In this document: positions 37,289-48,784 of the stretch, piece after piece | Layout of the letters: every line of letters starts with the position of its first letter | How positions within the stretch are numbered: position 1 is the stretch's first letter | NCBI RefSeq assembly: GCF_012395185.1 | Contig: NZ_JAAZTU010000004.1 | Location: forward strand, 90,884 to 154,883 | DNA: 64,000 bases | Direction of reading: 5' to 3' | Source: Vibrio aestuarianus | GTDB lineage: Bacteria; Pseudomonadota; Gammaproteobacteria; Enterobacterales; Vibrionaceae | Notes under the pieces: model-generated | What the model was told of the DNA's origin: nothing | The model's database searches: none | What the model saw: only the letters and a program-made list of their open reading frames with translations | Made by a program: the position numbers and the translations under genes

Positions 37289-39913
37289 TTAATTTGGCGC
37301 AAGTTCAGAGACATTTTTTATTAGCGTTTCGCGTAAACTTAATTCCTCTTCTTCGCTTAATTTTCCTCCTTGAGAGCTTGTTAGAATGAATAAATCTTCC
37401 GCTCTCTCGCCAATGGTGGTGATTTTTGCTCCATGCAAATGAATATCTAAATTGGTAAACGTGCGACCAACCGTTGCGAGTAACCCCGGTGTATCAAGTG
37501 CAACAAATTCCATTAAGGTGCGCTTATTGCTTTTTGTTGGTAAGAAATCGACTCTGGTCTTCACTTTAAAATGTTGTAAGTTGCGTGGTGTACGGCGTAA
37601 TTTCAATTTATCTTGCCAACCTGCTTTCAGACCATTAAGCAGATTTTCTATAACAAAATCATGGTGATTTTCATCAATTGCTTCACCGTTGTGATCTAGA
37701 ACCATGAATGTATCGAGTACATAACCATCTTTACTCGACATGATTTGTGCGTCGTGGACACTTAAATTGCGTCGGTCAAGTTCAGCGACTACAGTGGCGA
37801 ACACGGCAGGTTGATCTTTGGTGTACACAAAAACTTCGGTGCCACCTCGCGTTGCTTTTTTGCTAAGCAGAATGAGTGGTTGGCTTGAGTCTTCATGACG
37901 CAGTAAGTGTGTACAGTGCCAGGCGATCTGCTTGTGGGTATGGCGTAAGAAGTAATCAGCTTTAAACCGTTGCCAGAGCACTTCGATTTCTCGCGCATTA
38001 AAACCTTCTTTGCGCAGTAATGCTGACGCCAGTTGTTGGTTATGTCTAATCCGGTCACGGACATCGACAGGGTTTTCCAAGCCGCGGCGTAATGCGCGTT
38101 GCGTTGAATGAAAAAGCTCAGCCAATAACGTGCGCTTCCAACTGTTCCAGAGCTCTGGGTTTGTTGCGCAAATATCGGCTACGGTTAGGCACACTAAGTG
38201 CTCTAGATACTCTTCATCACGGACCTTTTTGGCAAATTCTGTGATGACATCTGGGTCATAAATATCACGCCGTTGAGCGGTGACCGACATCAAAAGGTGA
38301 TTTTGCACTAACCAAGCCACAAGTTTGGCTTCTGGTTTGGATAAACCATGTTCAATACAAAAATTGTACGCTTCTGTTGCACCAATTTCAGAATGGTCAC
38401 CACCACGACCTTTACCAATATCGTGGAAAATTGCTGCCAGGATCAGTAGCTCTTTTTTCTGAAGGCGAGGGTAGACCTCACAGCAAATCGGATGCTTGTC
38501 ATGATTTTGGGCATGGTTAAAAGTATTGATGTGCTTGAGCAAACGAATACTGTGTTCATCAACAGTGTAAACATGAAAAAGGTCAAATTGCATTTGTCCG
38601 ACAATCTGACTCCATTGTGGCAAATAAGCTGCAAGGACCCCTAATTTGTGCATCAAGCTAAACGCACGATGCAGTGCATTGGGATGGCGTACTAACGCCA
38701 TGAAGGTTTCACGAGCTTCGGGAATAGTGTGTAGGAATTTGTTCAAGCGGCGACGAGCAGTACGCAATTGGCGCATCGTTGCAGGTGCAACACTCTCAAT
38801 GGTCGAGTCATTGGCAATATGAATAAACATATCCAAAATTGTTTCTGGACGAGCTTGGAAAAGGGCTGGTTTACGCGCTTCAATCAAGTTGCCGCGACGT
38901 TGAAAATCGTCATCTAAAATGACGGCAGGTATCTCCTCACCGTTATTGAGGATGGCTTGATCAAACAAACGCAGTAACATTTTGTTGAGCTCAGCAACAC
39001 GGCGCAGTGTGCGATAGAACTCTTTCATCATCATTTCTACACCGCGGTTGCCCTCACCAGAGAATCCTAAGTGCTCGGCTACTTGAGCTTGATGGGCAAA
39101 AGTGAGGCGGTTGTCATAGCGTTTTAACTCAATGTGTAGCGCGAATCGTACGCGCCATAGGAAATCTTGGCACTCCACCAATTCACGGTATTCTGCGTCA
39201 GTTAAAAAACCAAAGCGGCTCATTTCCAATAATGAGGTAGCACCAAAATGGCGTCTCGCAACCCAGCTTAATGTATGAATATCTCTTAAGCCGCCCGGAG
39301 TTGATTTGATATCAGGCTCAAGGTTGTAAGTCGTATCGTGATAGCGTGCATGGCGGTCTCTCTGCTCTTGAATTTTGGCACGGTAAAAGGTTTCACTGGG
39401 CCAAAATGACTCGGAGTGGATTTGCATTTTTAAGTGATGAAAGGTGTCGTTGCTGCCACATAACAAGCGAGCTTCTTGCAGGTTTGTCGCTACGGTCAAA
39501 TCTTCACGCCCAATGTCTGCGCATTCTTTAACTGTGCGAACGGCATGACCTACTTCTAAGCGTAAGTCCCACAATAGCGTAATGAATTCGCTGATTTTTA
39601 GGCCAAGCTCTGCTGGCAAGGTTGTTTTTGAAACAACGAGAATATCAATATCAGAAAGTGGATGAAGTTCGCCACGACCATAGCCACCAACCGCCACTAA
39701 GCTAATATCAGCAAGTTGATTAAACTCAAAGTATTCCCATAAGCGATAAAGCAGTTGGTCCATGTATTCAGAGCGACCAAGCACTAAGTCGTTCACTGGA
39801 TGGTGATTTAGAAATTCGCTTTTCTGGTAGTCGGTAAAATGTTCAAGCTGTTGTTTGAGTTCACTGATCGTGATCTGTGAATCGGAGAAGGTCAGTGGTG
39901 ACTGAAAAGGCAT
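37289..39913 (-). CDS. glnD: bifunctional PII uridylyltransferase/uridylyl-removing enzyme
   Basis: An 874-residue GlnD with the standard order: nucleotidyltransferase domain (GGYGRGELHPLSDIDILV, about residues 80-100), PII-UTase helical region, HD hydrolase domain (AAIFHDIGKGRGGDHS), and two C-terminal ACT domains (about 690 and 800) that sense glutamine. It uridylylates or de-uridylylates PII to signal nitrogen status. Full length, no breaks. Downstream of map on the same strand. Confidence 0.96.
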   Translation of the reverse strand: MPFQSPLTFSDSQITISELKQQLEHFTDYQKSEFLNHHPVNDLVLGRSEYMDQLLYRLWEYFEFNQLADISLVAVGGYGRGELHPLSDIDILVVSKTTLPAELGLKISEFITLLWDLRLEVGHAVRTVKECADIGREDLTVATNLQEARLLCGSNDTFHHLKMQIHSESFWPSETFYRAKIQEQRDRHARYHDTTYNLEPDIKSTPGGLRDIHTLSWVARRHFGATSLLEMSRFGFLTDAEYRELVECQDFLWRVRFALHIELKRYDNRLTFAHQAQVAEHLGFSGEGNRGVEMMMKEFYRTLRRVAELNKMLLRLFDQAILNNGEEIPAVILDDDFQRRGNLIEARKPALFQARPETILDMFIHIANDSTIESVAPATMRQLRTARRRLNKFLHTIPEARETFMALVRHPNALHRAFSLMHKLGVLAAYLPQWSQIVGQMQFDLFHVYTVDEHSIRLLKHINTFNHAQNHDKHPICCEVYPRLQKKELLILAAIFHDIGKGRGGDHSEIGATEAYNFCIEHGLSKPEAKLVAWLVQNHLLMSVTAQRRDIYDPDVITEFAKKVRDEEYLEHLVCLTVADICATNPELWNSWKRTLLAELFHSTQRALRRGLENPVDVRDRIRHNQQLASALLRKEGFNAREIEVLWQRFKADYFLRHTHKQIAWHCTHLLRHEDSSQPLILLSKKATRGGTEVFVYTKDQPAVFATVVAELDRRNLSVHDAQIMSSKDGYVLDTFMVLDHNGEAIDENHHDFVIENLLNGLKAGWQDKLKLRRTPRNLQHFKVKTRVDFLPTKSNKRTLMEFVALDTPGLLATVGRTFTNLDIHLHGAKITTIGERAEDLFILTSSQGGKLSEEEELSLRETLIKNVSELAPN

Positions 39914-39973
39914 AACGGCAATCCATGCTAGTGAAAATTCACAACGTGGAGAGACTGTATCAAATCGCTACCG

Positions 39974-40005
39974 ATAAAAAAATATCCCTGCGAGCAGGGA
40001 TATTC
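39974..40005 (-). terminator. terminator of map
   Basis: AATATCCCTGC and GCAGGGATATT pair around GA (39981-40004). The minus strand continues with a run of seven T. Confidence 0.9.
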
Positions 40006-40017
40006 GTAACCGAGTGA

Positions 40018-40860
40018 TTAGGCGTTATTCATTAAGCGAGGAATCGACTCTTCTGCACGCAGCGTAAGCACTTCACAGCCAGTTGCAGTCACTAAAATAG
40101 TGTGTTCCCATTGCGCTGAATTTTTGCCGTCAGCGGTATAAACTGTCCAGTTATCTTCTTCATCAAGGCGACAACCAAATTTACCTGCATTAATCATTGG
40201 TTCAATGGTGAAAATCATACCTTCACGTAATACGGTTCTGTCGCCATTTTTATAATGCACAACCTGTGGATCTTCGTGGAATTCAGAGCCGATACCGTGC
40301 CCACAGTAATCTTTAACAATAGAAAGCTTCAAGCGAGGATTGTTTTTATTGTTGGTTTTAATGTGCTTTTCTATCGCCGTACCAATTTCACCTAACTGAA
40401 CGCCAGGTTTAACTTTTTTCATGCCAATGTAAAGACACTCTTGTGCCACAAGGCATAAGCGTTTGTCAGAAGGTGAAACTTCACCGACTAGAAACATTTT
40501 AGAGGTATCACCGTGGTAACCATCTTTGATAACGGTAATATCGATATTGACGATATCGCCATCTTTTAGAACCGCAGGGCGCTGTAGTTGACCGTACTGC
40601 TCGTCTTGAGAGGCTGGAATGCCATGACAGACAATATGATTAATGGAAGTACAAATTGATTTAGGAAAACCGTGGTAGTCCAGTGGCGCAGGGATTGCTT
40701 GCTGAACTTCAGTAATGTACTTGTGGCAAATTTGGTCGAGTTCTTCTGTTGTCACACCGACTTTTACATGCGGTTCGATCATTTCTAGGACATCAGCAGC
40801 CAACTTACCCGCTACACGCATTTTCGCTATTTCTTCGGCATTTTTTATTTTTACAGACAT
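40018..40860 (-). CDS. map: methionine aminopeptidase type I
   Basis: A 280-residue MetAP that removes the initiator Met. Metal ligands lie in NIDITVIKDGYHGDTSKMF (two Asp), GHGIGSEFHEDP (His), FTIEPMI (Glu) and QWEHTILVT (Glu). The substrate His is in YHGFPKSICTSINHIVCHG. It is divergent from rpsB, as in most proteobacteria. Confidence 0.96.
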   Translation of the reverse strand: MSVKIKNAEEIAKMRVAGKLAADVLEMIEPHVKVGVTTEELDQICHKYITEVQQAIPAPLDYHGFPKSICTSINHIVCHGIPASQDEQYGQLQRPAVLKDGDIVNIDITVIKDGYHGDTSKMFLVGEVSPSDKRLCLVAQECLYIGMKKVKPGVQLGEIGTAIEKHIKTNNKNNPRLKLSIVKDYCGHGIGSEFHEDPQVVHYKNGDRTVLREGMIFTIEPMINAGKFGCRLDEEDNWTVYTADGKNSAQWEHTILVTATGCEVLTLRAEESIPRLMNNA

Positions 40861-41011
40861 CGGTTTTCTCTAATTCATTCTTTTGCACGGCGTGTGCTAA
40901 TGGGCGTTATTCTAGCAGTGCGTCGGTGAATCGCAAGAAGTCCCTTTCTGTAAGTAAGACTTATTTTCATAAAATGAATAAAAGTAGTACAAGCGAAAAG
41001 GGATTTTTTTC

Positions 41012-41239
41012 TAGCCAGATAAGGCTTAAATATGGTATAAAGCGCGCCGGAATCGAAGTGTGTTTTCTCCATTTTTGGCGAAACGCATATTCATTCCACT
41101 CACATTATCTTTAAATCACACACATTCCGACACGTGTTCCGGGGTGCTCCAACAGTAAAACTATTTACATTAAGTAGATAGATGTTAGGGGTCGGATTCA
41201 TGGGGGATGTGGAGGCCTAACCCCATAGAGGATTTTAAA
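41012..41239 (+). promoter_or_regulatory. rpsB promoter and S2-type autoregulatory leader
   Basis: An extended -10 element TG-G-TATAAA (41033-41041) with TAGCCA 18 bases upstream and a GCGCGCC discriminator is a typical stringently controlled promoter. The leader of about 190 bases has AT GGGG (41200-41205) complementary to CCCCAT (41221-41226), enclosing GGAGG, directly before the rpsB ribosome site. In E. coli S2 binds this leader to repress rpsB-tsf. Bases 40861-41011 hold the divergent map promoter and nothing else recognised. Confidence 0.65.
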
Positions 41240-41971
41240 ATGGCAACTGTATCAATGCGCGACATGCTAAAAGCTGGTGTTCACTTCGGTCACCAGACTC
41301 GTTACTGGAACCCAAAAATGAAGCCATTCATTTTCGGTGCTCGTAGCCGTGTTCATATCATCAACCTAGAAAAAACTGTACCTATGTTCAACGAAGCTCT
41401 AGCTGAGCTACACAAAGTTGGCGAGAAAAAAGGTAAAGTTCTTTTCGTTGGTACTAAGCGCGCTGCATCTGAAGCTGTTAAAGAAGCTGCTATCGCAAGC
41501 AACCAATTCTACGTTAACAACCGCTGGTTGGGCGGCATGCTAACTAACTGGAAAACTGTTCGTCAGTCAATCAAGCGCCTAAAAGAGCTTGAAGCTCAAT
41601 CTACAGACGGTACTTTTGATAAACTAACTAAGAAAGAAGCTCTAATGCGTACTCGCGAAATGGAGAAGCTAGAGAAATCTCTTGGTGGTATCAAAGACAT
41701 GGGCGGTCTACCTGACGCACTGTTTGTAATCGATGCTGATCACGAGCACATTGCAGTTAAAGAAGCAAACAACCTAGGTATCCCAGTTTACGCTGTTGTT
41801 GATACTAACTCTAACCCAGACGGCGTTGACTACGTTATCCCAGGTAACGATGATGCAATCCGTGCAATTCAGCTTTACCTAAACGCTGTTGCAGAAACGG
41901 TTAACGAAGGTCGTAACAAAGATGCAGCTGCAATTGCTGCTGCAAAAGACGGTTTCGTAGAAGCTGAATAA
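41240..41971 (+). CDS. rpsB: 30S ribosomal protein S2
   Basis: A 243-residue S2 beginning [19 protein letters not shown]; conserved [13 protein letters not shown] and [14 protein letters not shown] follow. The ATG 41240 has AGAGGA upstream; the longer frame from 41207 is leader. Codon use is highly biased, as expected of strongly expressed genes. It forms an operon with tsf through a partial terminator. Confidence 0.98.
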   Translation: MATVSMRDMLKAGVHFGHQTRYWNPKMKPFIFGARSRVHIINLEKTVPMFNEALAELHKVGEKKGKVLFVGTKRAASEAVKEAAIASNQFYVNNRWLGGMLTNWKTVRQSIKRLKELEAQSTDGTFDKLTKKEALMRTREMEKLEKSLGGIKDMGGLPDALFVIDADHEHIAVKEANNLGIPVYAVVDTNSNPDGVDYVIPGNDDAIRAIQLYLNAVAETVNEGRNKDAAAIAAAKDGFVEAE

Positions 41972-42041
41972 TAGCGGCTCTGAGTCACGCTTAGTCGTCT
42001 ATGTGTCACACGATTGATGCATTGACTAAGTTATAGTTAGC

Positions 42042-42072
42042 ATCAGGGGCCAAACAATCGGCCCCTGATTTT
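42042..42072 (+). terminator. partial terminator/attenuator between rpsB and tsf
   Basis: ATCAGGGGCC (42042-42051) pairs with GGCCCCTGAT (42060-42069), followed by TTTT. A similar attenuator exists in E. coli and lowers tsf relative to rpsB. Confidence 0.85.
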
Positions 42073-42101
42073 TACCACCAGAATCAACTGAGGAATAGAG
42101 A

Positions 42102-42947
42102 ATGGCAACTGTAACTGCTGCTCTAGTAAAAGAACTGCGCGAGCGTACTGGCGCAGGTATGATGGAATGTAAAAAAGCACTTGTTGAAGCAAACGCTGAC
42201 ATCGAACTAGCGATTGAAAACATGCGTAAAAGCGGTGCGGCTAAAGCAGCTAAAAAAGCGGGTAACATCGCAGCTGAAGGCACAATCCTTATCAAAGATG
42301 CTGACGGCGTTGCTGCGCTTCTAGAAGTAAACTGCCAAACTGACTTCGTAGCTAAAGATTCTAGCTTCCTAGCTTTTGCTAATGAAGTTTTAGAAGTTGC
42401 TCTTACTGAGCGTCTAGATATCGAAGCACTTCAAGCTAAGTTTGAAGAAGCACGTATCGCTCTAGTTGCTAAAATTGGTGAGAACATCACTATCCGTCGC
42501 GTTCAATTCATTGAAGGCGCTAAAGTGGGTTCATACCGTCACGGCGACCGTATCGGTGTTGTTGTTGCTGGCGATGCTGACGAAGAAACTATCAAGCACG
42601 TAGCAATGCACGTTGCTGCTGCTAAGCCTGAGTACGTTAATCCTGAAGATGTACCAGCTGATGTTGTTGCTAAAGAACGTGAAATTCAAATCGAAATCGC
42701 AATGCAATCTGGTAAGCCAGCTGCAATCGCTGAGAAAATGGTTGAAGGCCGCATGACTAAGTTCACTGGTGAAGTGTCTCTTACAGGTCAAGCGTTCATC
42801 ATGGATCCTTCTCAAACTGTTGGCGCAATGCTGAAAGCTAAAGGCGCAACAGTAACTAACTTCGTTCGTCTAGAAGTTGGTGAAGGTATCGAGAAAGCTC
42901 AAGAACTAAGCTTCGCTGAAGAAGTTGCAATGGTTCAAAAAGGTTAA
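42102..42947 (+). CDS. tsf: elongation factor Ts
   Basis: A 281-residue EF-Ts, the nucleotide exchange factor for EF-Tu. The N-terminal domain has [22 protein letters not shown]; the core has the conserved [10 protein letters not shown] (EF-Tu contact) and the dimer-like region with [12 protein letters not shown]. The C-terminal module is present. Biased codon use. It has its own terminator. Confidence 0.98.
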   Translation: MATVTAALVKELRERTGAGMMECKKALVEANADIELAIENMRKSGAAKAAKKAGNIAAEGTILIKDADGVAALLEVNCQTDFVAKDSSFLAFANEVLEVALTERLDIEALQAKFEEARIALVAKIGENITIRRVQFIEGAKVGSYRHGDRIGVVVAGDADEETIKHVAMHVAAAKPEYVNPEDVPADVVAKEREIQIEIAMQSGKPAAIAEKMVEGRMTKFTGEVSLTGQAFIMDPSQTVGAMLKAKGATVTNFVRLEVGEGIEKAQELSFAEEVAMVQKG

Positions 42948-42964
42948 TCCTAGCGATTTTGCCT

Positions 42965-42998
42965 AAAAAAAGACCGTAGCCAAGGCTGCGGTCTTTTT
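42965..42998 (+). terminator. terminator of tsf
   Basis: AAAAGACCG-TAGCC and GGCT-GCGGTCTTTT pair (one mismatch/wobble), ending in T5. Confidence 0.9.
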
Positions 42999-43098
42999 AC
43001 GAATGGCAGCTTGAGATTAATTGTGATGATTTGGAATTCGATCTTTAGTTTCAAACCATGACCGTTAATCGACAACTCTCTATTGGAAGGTAAGCTTC

Positions 43099-43830
43099 AT
43101 GACTACGAACCCTAAACCAGCATATCAACGTATCCTGTTAAAACTTAGCGGTGAAGCGCTACAAGGCGAAGAAGGTTTTGGTATTGATCCTACGGTACTT
43201 GACCGTATGGCTCAGGAAGTAAAAGAACTGGTTGAACTGGGTGTTCAAGTTGGCGTTGTTATCGGTGGTGGTAACTTATTCCGTGGTGCTGGTCTAGCTG
43301 AAGCTGGCATGAACCGTGTTGTTGGCGACCATATGGGTATGCTTGCGACAGTTATGAACGGCTTAGCAATGCGTGATGCTCTGCACCGTGCTTACGTGAA
43401 CGCTCGTGTGATGTCGGCTATTCCTCTTAAAGGCGTTTGTGATGATTACAACTGGGCTGATGCGATTAGTCAATTGCGTCAAGGTCGAGTGGTTATTTTC
43501 TCAGCAGGTACTGGAAACCCATTCTTCACCACTGATTCTGCTGCATGTTTGCGCGGTATTGAGATTGAAGCAGACGTAGTTCTAAAAGCGACAAAAGTAG
43601 ATGGCGTATTTAGTGCAGACCCAGTGGCAAACCCTGACGCAGAGCTGTATGATAAGCTGTCTTATACAACTGTGCTTGAAAAAGAGCTAAAAGTTATGGA
43701 CTTGGCAGCGTTCACACTTGCGCGTGACCATAAAATGCCAATCCGCGTATTTAATATGAACAAACCAGGCGCATTACGTCGTGTGGTAATGGGTGAAGCG
43801 GAAGGCACGCTAATTAGCACTGCTGAATAA
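43099..43830 (+). CDS. pyrH: UMP kinase
   Basis: A 243-residue hexameric uridylate kinase: [49 protein letters not shown] and [19 protein letters not shown]. It phosphorylates UMP and is allosterically controlled by GTP and UTP in relatives. GGAAGG precedes the ATG; frr follows after 33 bases. Confidence 0.97.
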   Translation: MTTNPKPAYQRILLKLSGEALQGEEGFGIDPTVLDRMAQEVKELVELGVQVGVVIGGGNLFRGAGLAEAGMNRVVGDHMGMLATVMNGLAMRDALHRAYVNARVMSAIPLKGVCDDYNWADAISQLRQGRVVIFSAGTGNPFFTTDSAACLRGIEIEADVVLKATKVDGVFSADPVANPDAELYDKLSYTTVLEKELKVMDLAAFTLARDHKMPIRVFNMNKPGALRRVVMGEAEGTLISTAE

Positions 43831-43863
43831 TCACTCCAAACAGATAAGAATTAAGGTGATATT

Positions 43864-44421
43864 GTGATTAACGAAATCAAGAAAGACGCTCAAGAGCGTA
43901 TGGATAAGAGCGTAGAAGCCCTGAAAAACAACCTTTCTAAGGTACGTACTGGTCGCGCTCACCCAAGTTTACTCTCAGGTATTTCTGTCGATTATTACGG
44001 TTCAGCAACACCGTTGAATCAGGTAGGTAACGTGGTAGCAGAAGATGCACGTACGCTTGCTATTACTGTATTTGATAAAGAGCTGACACAGAAAGTTGAA
44101 AAAGCAATTCTGATGTCTGACCTAGGTCTAAACCCTATGTCAGCAGGTACCGTTATTCGCGTTCCACTTCCACCATTGACGGAAGAGCGTCGTAAAGACC
44201 TAGTTAAGATTGTACGCGGTGAAGCTGAAGGCGGTCGTGTTGCTGTTCGTAACATTCGTCGTGATGCTAATGGTGATCTGAAAGGTCTGTTGAAAGACAA
44301 AGAAATTTCAGAGGATGAAGATCGCAAAGCGCAAGATGACATCCAGAAACTAACGGATGCAGCCATTAAGAAGATTGATGATGTTCTTGCCGCTAAAGAA
44401 AAAGAGTTAATGGAAGTTTAA
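43864..44421 (+). CDS. frr: ribosome recycling factor
   Basis: A 185-residue RRF, exactly the usual length. [41 protein letters not shown] and the C-terminal hinge arms are conserved. With EF-G it splits post-termination ribosomes. The start is GTG (MINEIKKDA) with AAGGTGA. Confidence 0.97.
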   Translation: MINEIKKDAQERMDKSVEALKNNLSKVRTGRAHPSLLSGISVDYYGSATPLNQVGNVVAEDARTLAITVFDKELTQKVEKAILMSDLGLNPMSAGTVIRVPLPPLTEERRKDLVKIVRGEAEGGRVAVRNIRRDANGDLKGLLKDKEISEDEDRKAQDDIQKLTDAAIKKIDDVLAAKEKELMEV

Positions 44422-44437
44422 TAACTTTTACCCCTTC

Positions 44438-44470
44438 AAAAAACGCTGTACTCACAGTGCAGCGTTTTTT
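44438..44470 (+). terminator. terminator of pyrH-frr
   Basis: AAAACGCTG (44440-44448) and CAGCGTTTT (44460-44468) pair around an 11-base loop, followed by T. Confidence 0.85.
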
Positions 44471-44512
44471 ATGCTATTTTGCCCTTTCAGTTTGGTAATC
44501 AATTAATTTCTT

Positions 44513-45268
44513 ATGCAAAATCCATCCCTCTGCTCCGATGTATTACCTCAACATATTGCTATCATTATGGACGGAAACGGCCGTTGGGCGAAAGCTCAAG
44601 GTAAGCCGCGTGTTTTTGGTCATAAAAATGGTGTTGCAGCGGTCAGAAAAACCATTTCAACTTCGGCTAAGTTAGGTATCAAAGCGGTAACGTTGTTTGC
44701 ATTTAGCAGTGAAAACTGGCGACGTCCGCAAGAGGAAGTGGGAGTGTTAATGGAGTTATTTATTTCTGTATTATCAACGGAAGTAAAAAAACTGCATAAA
44801 AATAATTTGCGTTTAAGAGTGATTGGCGACAAGACACGCTTTAGTTCACGTTTGCAGGCTAAAATAGCTCAAGCGGAAGCACTAACGGCGTCAAACAGTG
44901 GCATGGTGGTTAATATCGCTGCAAACTATGGCGGTAAATGGGATATTACTGAAGCTATGCGCAATATTGCCACCAGAGTGGCCAATGGAGAATTAACTGC
45001 GGCAGAGATTGACGAGAGCTTAATCACTCAGTCGTTAACCATGTCTGATCTGCCGGAGGTTGATCTGCTCATTCGTACCAGTGGTGAATGTCGCATCAGT
45101 AACTTTATGCTCTGGCAGTTAGCCTACGCCGAGATGTATTTTACTCCTATTTACTGGCCAGAATTTGGCGAAGAAAGTTTAATTGAAGCAGTGACTTGGT
45201 TTGTTAATCGTGAGCGCCGTTTTGGCTGTACCGGTGAGCAAATCAAGGCATTGATGGAACAGCAATAA
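44513..45268 (+). CDS. uppS: undecaprenyl diphosphate synthase
   Basis: A 251-residue cis-prenyltransferase. The pyrophosphate-binding Asp is D20 in [30 protein letters not shown] and the C-terminal [20 protein letters not shown] are conserved. It makes C55-PP, the lipid carrier for wall and O-antigen. First gene of the isoprenoid-envelope run; cdsA follows after 13 bases. Also named ispU. Confidence 0.96.
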   Translation: MQNPSLCSDVLPQHIAIIMDGNGRWAKAQGKPRVFGHKNGVAAVRKTISTSAKLGIKAVTLFAFSSENWRRPQEEVGVLMELFISVLSTEVKKLHKNNLRLRVIGDKTRFSSRLQAKIAQAEALTASNSGMVVNIAANYGGKWDITEAMRNIATRVANGELTAAEIDESLITQSLTMSDLPEVDLLIRTSGECRISNFMLWQLAYAEMYFTPIYWPEFGEESLIEAVTWFVNRERRFGCTGEQIKALMEQQ

Positions 45269-45281
45269 AGGATCCATTAGT

Positions 45282-46124
45282 TTGAAGCAACGAATTATCA
45301 CAGCGCTCATTTTAGCCCCACTGGTGATACTAGGGATTTTTAAACTGTCGCTTCCCCTGTTTATGGCCGCTTTGGCTGTCGTCGCGATAATTGGTGTATG
45401 GGAATGGACTCAGTTTGTCGATGCTAAATCGAGATACTTAGCGGCTATTCCTACCGTAGTCGTTGGCGTTGCCAGTTACGTACTCGTTTCTCCTGATGTA
45501 ACCAGCCTAAACGATATGGCGAGCATCCATTATCTGATTCTTGGTATCGGCGCGGTTTGGTGGCTGTTTTCGAGCTTCTTAGCTATTACTTATCCGAAGT
45601 CTCGTTCGTGGTGGGAAAACTCCAAGACGTTAAGACATTTATTTGGTGTGCTTACCTTACTCCCTTTTTTCTGGAGCGTACTATTTCTACGCGCAGAATC
45701 CTTTTCAAGTGATCCTTACCACGGTGCAAAATTAGTGCTGTTCGTTTGCCTGATCGTTTGGGCCGCTGATAGTGGCGCTTACTTTGCTGGGAAAAGTTTT
45801 GGTAAGCGCAAAATGGCGCCAGCCGTCAGTCCAAATAAAACCATCGAAGGTTTGATCGGTGGGGTTATTACCGCTCTTATCGTCGCGTGGTTCACGGCAG
45901 ATTGGTTTAATATTGAATTTTCAAGCCCAGTATCCATGGTGGTGATAACACTATTAACCGTGGTTATTTCAGTATTGGGTGATCTAGTTGAAAGCATGTT
46001 TAAACGTGTTTCTGGAATTAAAGACAGCAGCAATATTATTCCTGGGCACGGTGGTGTCTTGGATCGTATTGATAGCCTTACTGCTGCGTTCCCTATTTTT
46101 GCTCTTCTGTATTTTATTTTCTAA
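45282..46124 (+). CDS. cdsA: CDP-diacylglycerol synthase
   Basis: A 280-residue membrane protein with about eight helices. The C-terminal signature around SVLGDLVESMFKRVSGIKDSSNIIPGHGGVLDRIDSL defines CdsA. It makes CDP-diacylglycerol for all phospholipids. The start is TTG (MKQRIITALILAP) with AAAGGAT. It ends 48 bases before dxr. Confidence 0.95.
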   Translation: MKQRIITALILAPLVILGIFKLSLPLFMAALAVVAIIGVWEWTQFVDAKSRYLAAIPTVVVGVASYVLVSPDVTSLNDMASIHYLILGIGAVWWLFSSFLAITYPKSRSWWENSKTLRHLFGVLTLLPFFWSVLFLRAESFSSDPYHGAKLVLFVCLIVWAADSGAYFAGKSFGKRKMAPAVSPNKTIEGLIGGVITALIVAWFTADWFNIEFSSPVSMVVITLLTVVISVLGDLVESMFKRVSGIKDSSNIIPGHGGVLDRIDSLTAAFPIFALLYFIF

Positions 46125-46172
46125 TGCATGGGGCAAGTATGCTTGCCTTATGCTTACTTCACGGTCTTTGCT

Positions 46173-47381
46173 ATGCGTAAGTTAACGATTCTCGGTGCAA
46201 CAGGTTCAATTGGTGCGAGTACGCTAAAAGTTGTTGCTCAAAACCCTGAGCAATTCTCTGTCGTTGCATTAGCGGCAGGAAGTAATGTCAATAAAATGCG
46301 TGAGTTATGCCAGCAGTGGCATCCTACTTACGCGGTTATGGCGACTCAAACTGCAGCAGACCAGTTGTCGCTTCAATTAAAATCTCTCAATCTCAACACT
46401 CAAGTGCTATTTGGTGATGAGGCGATGTGTGATGTCGCAGCCCTAGATGAAATTGATACTGTCATGGCAGCGATTGTTGGTGCGGCAGGCTTATTGCCTA
46501 CTATGGCGGCGATAAAAGCCGGTAAGCGGGTTCTGTTAGCGAATAAAGAAGCTTTGGTGATGTCTGGCCAACTGTTTATCGATGCCGTTGAACAATATGG
46601 CGCTGAATTATTGCCAGTGGACAGTGAACACAATGCGATTTTCCAATGTTTACCCTCTGAAATACAGACCAAACTTGGTCGTTGTGATTTGCAAGCACAT
46701 GGTATTCAACACATATTGCTGACCGGCTCTGGTGGTCCTTTCCGATACAGTGATTTGAATGTATTGGCCGATGTCACCCCAGAGCAAGCTATCGCACACC
46801 CTAATTGGTCAATGGGGCCAAAAATTTCTGTCGATTCGGCAACTATGATGAACAAAGGGTTGGAGTATATTGAAGCCAAATGGCTCTTTAATGCATCACA
46901 GCAGCAGTTAAAAGTACTGATCCACCCGCAGTCGGTTATTCATTCTATGGTGCAATACCGTGATGGCTCAGTATTAGCACAAATGGGTGAGCCAGATATG
47001 GCCACCCCAATAGCCTTAACACTTGCTTATCCTCAGCGAATTAATGCTGGTGTCCCAGCACTTGATTTCACTCAGCTATCCGAGTTGAGTTTTATGGACG
47101 TCGATTACGACCGTTACCCATGCTTAGGCTTAGCCATCGATGCTTGTTATCAAGGTCAGCATGCGACCACATCACTCAATGCCGCTAATGAAATTGCGGT
47201 TGACGCTTTTTTGAATAAGCAAATTCGATTTACCGATATAGCACGGGTTAATGAACGCGTATTGTCAAAAGTGTGTGCAACACATACCCAGTTACATTCC
47301 TATGACTTGGAAAGCTTGTTAGAGCTAGATAGAATGGCTCGCAATCTTGCCTACCAAACAATAAAAGAGCGTTTATCATGA
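46173..47381 (+). CDS. dxr: 1-deoxy-D-xylulose 5-phosphate reductoisomerase
   Basis: A 402-residue NADPH-dependent enzyme of the MEP isoprenoid pathway. [15 protein letters not shown] binds [29 protein letters not shown] and [22 protein letters not shown] form the active site. ATG 46173 gives the standard length; the frame extends upstream to 46128 without conservation. It overlaps rseP by 4 bases. Also named ispC. Confidence 0.96.
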   Translation: MRKLTILGATGSIGASTLKVVAQNPEQFSVVALAAGSNVNKMRELCQQWHPTYAVMATQTAADQLSLQLKSLNLNTQVLFGDEAMCDVAALDEIDTVMAAIVGAAGLLPTMAAIKAGKRVLLANKEALVMSGQLFIDAVEQYGAELLPVDSEHNAIFQCLPSEIQTKLGRCDLQAHGIQHILLTGSGGPFRYSDLNVLADVTPEQAIAHPNWSMGPKISVDSATMMNKGLEYIEAKWLFNASQQQLKVLIHPQSVIHSMVQYRDGSVLAQMGEPDMATPIALTLAYPQRINAGVPALDFTQLSELSFMDVDYDRYPCLGLAIDACYQGQHATTSLNAANEIAVDAFLNKQIRFTDIARVNERVLSKVCATHTQLHSYDLESLLELDRMARNLAYQTIKERLS

Positions 47382-48736
47382 GTGGCATTTTATGGAATTT
47401 TGTATCCTTTATCATTGCATTAGGCATACTTGTCGCCGTTCATGAATTCGGTCATTTTTGGGTTGCGCGCCGCTGTGGGATCAAAGTTGAAAAGTTCTCT
47501 ATTGGCTTTGGTAAATCGATCTGGAGCCGTGTCGCTCGTGACGGTACCGAATACAGCCTGTCAGTGATCCCTCTAGGTGGTTATGTCAAAATGCTTGATA
47601 GCCGAGTTGATGACGTAGCTCCGGAATTAAAACCTTTCGCTTTTGATCAAAAACCATTATGGAAAAGGGCTGCAGTCGTTGGCGCTGGACCTGCCTTTAA
47701 TTTCTTCTTCGCCATTTTTGCTTACTGGCTTGTGTTCTTAATTGGCGTACCAGCCGTTAAACCTGTCATTGGTGATATCACTCCTCAATCAATTGCCGCA
47801 CAAGCAGGCCTTGAATCAGGTATGCAGATTAAAGCGGTTTCTGGTGTTGAAACGTTAGATTGGGAATCTGTGAATATGGGCCTTATTGGCCACATTGGTG
47901 ATGAGCAATTAACCCTGACAGTCAGTTCTAGCGATAGAATTGGTCTTGAAGAAATCAAAACTTTAGATCTGCACTCTTGGAACTTTAACCCAGAAACAGA
48001 GTCTGCTATGGGAGCATTAGGTTTTAAACCTTTTGTACCTGAGATTTCACATACCTTGACCAACGTGTCTCAAGGTGGGGCCGGTGAAAAAGCAGGGTTG
48101 CAAGTTGGTGATACGCTTATTCAAGCCAATGGTGTGAAAATAGAACAATGGCAACAGGTGGTAGAGTTAATTCAAAGCAATCCTAGCCGGGCTATTGATC
48201 TGACGGTTGAGCGAGATGGTCAACCTGTTGAAGTTAAGCTAATACCGGATACTCGCGAGTTACCGCAAGGTAAAACGATTGGTTTTGCTGGAATCGCTCC
48301 TAAAGTCGCAGAATGGCCGGAAAGTTATCGATTTGAGCTTCAATATGGTGTATTTGAATCAGTCGGTAGAGCGGTTGAAAAAACAGAACAAGTGATCGGT
48401 TTGACCATCAGCATGTTGAAAAAATTGGTGGTGGGTGATGTGGGTCTGAACAATCTTAGTGGACCCATTTCGATAGCGAAAGGTGCAGGAGCAACAGCGG
48501 ATTACGGTTTAGTTTACTTCTTAGGTTTTCTGGCGTTGATCAGCGTCAACTTAGGAATTATTAACCTCGTGCCTCTACCAATGCTAGATGGTGGGCATTT
48601 ACTGTTTTTTGCAATTGAAGCGATTATTCGCCGTCCAGTCCCTGAAAAGGTTCAAGAGATGGGATACCGTATTGGTGGGGCGATCATCTTTTCTTTGATG
48701 GCTGTGGCAATATTTAATGATTTTACTCGCCTGTGA
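47378..48736 (+). CDS. rseP: RseP site-2 intramembrane protease
   Basis: A 452-residue zinc protease with four membrane helices. H22-E-F-G-H26 and the C-terminal LPMLDGGHL motif give the active site; two PDZ domains lie in the periplasmic part (about 125-310). It cleaves RseA after DegS to free the envelope-stress sigma-E, and clears signal peptides. The start overlaps the dxr stop. Followed by bamA after 48 bases. Confidence 0.96.
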   Translation: MSGILWNFVSFIIALGILVAVHEFGHFWVARRCGIKVEKFSIGFGKSIWSRVARDGTEYSLSVIPLGGYVKMLDSRVDDVAPELKPFAFDQKPLWKRAAVVGAGPAFNFFFAIFAYWLVFLIGVPAVKPVIGDITPQSIAAQAGLESGMQIKAVSGVETLDWESVNMGLIGHIGDEQLTLTVSSSDRIGLEEIKTLDLHSWNFNPETESAMGALGFKPFVPEISHTLTNVSQGGAGEKAGLQVGDTLIQANGVKIEQWQQVVELIQSNPSRAIDLTVERDGQPVEVKLIPDTRELPQGKTIGFAGIAPKVAEWPESYRFELQYGVFESVGRAVEKTEQVIGLTISMLKKLVVGDVGLNNLSGPISIAKGAGATADYGLVYFLGFLALISVNLGIINLVPLPMLDGGHLLFFAIEAIIRRPVPEKVQEMGYRIGGAIIFSLMAVAIFNDFTRL

Positions 48737-48784
48737 TTGATAAGCACTAGGCAAAGGTAGTAGCAAGGAATAACAAGAATAAAT

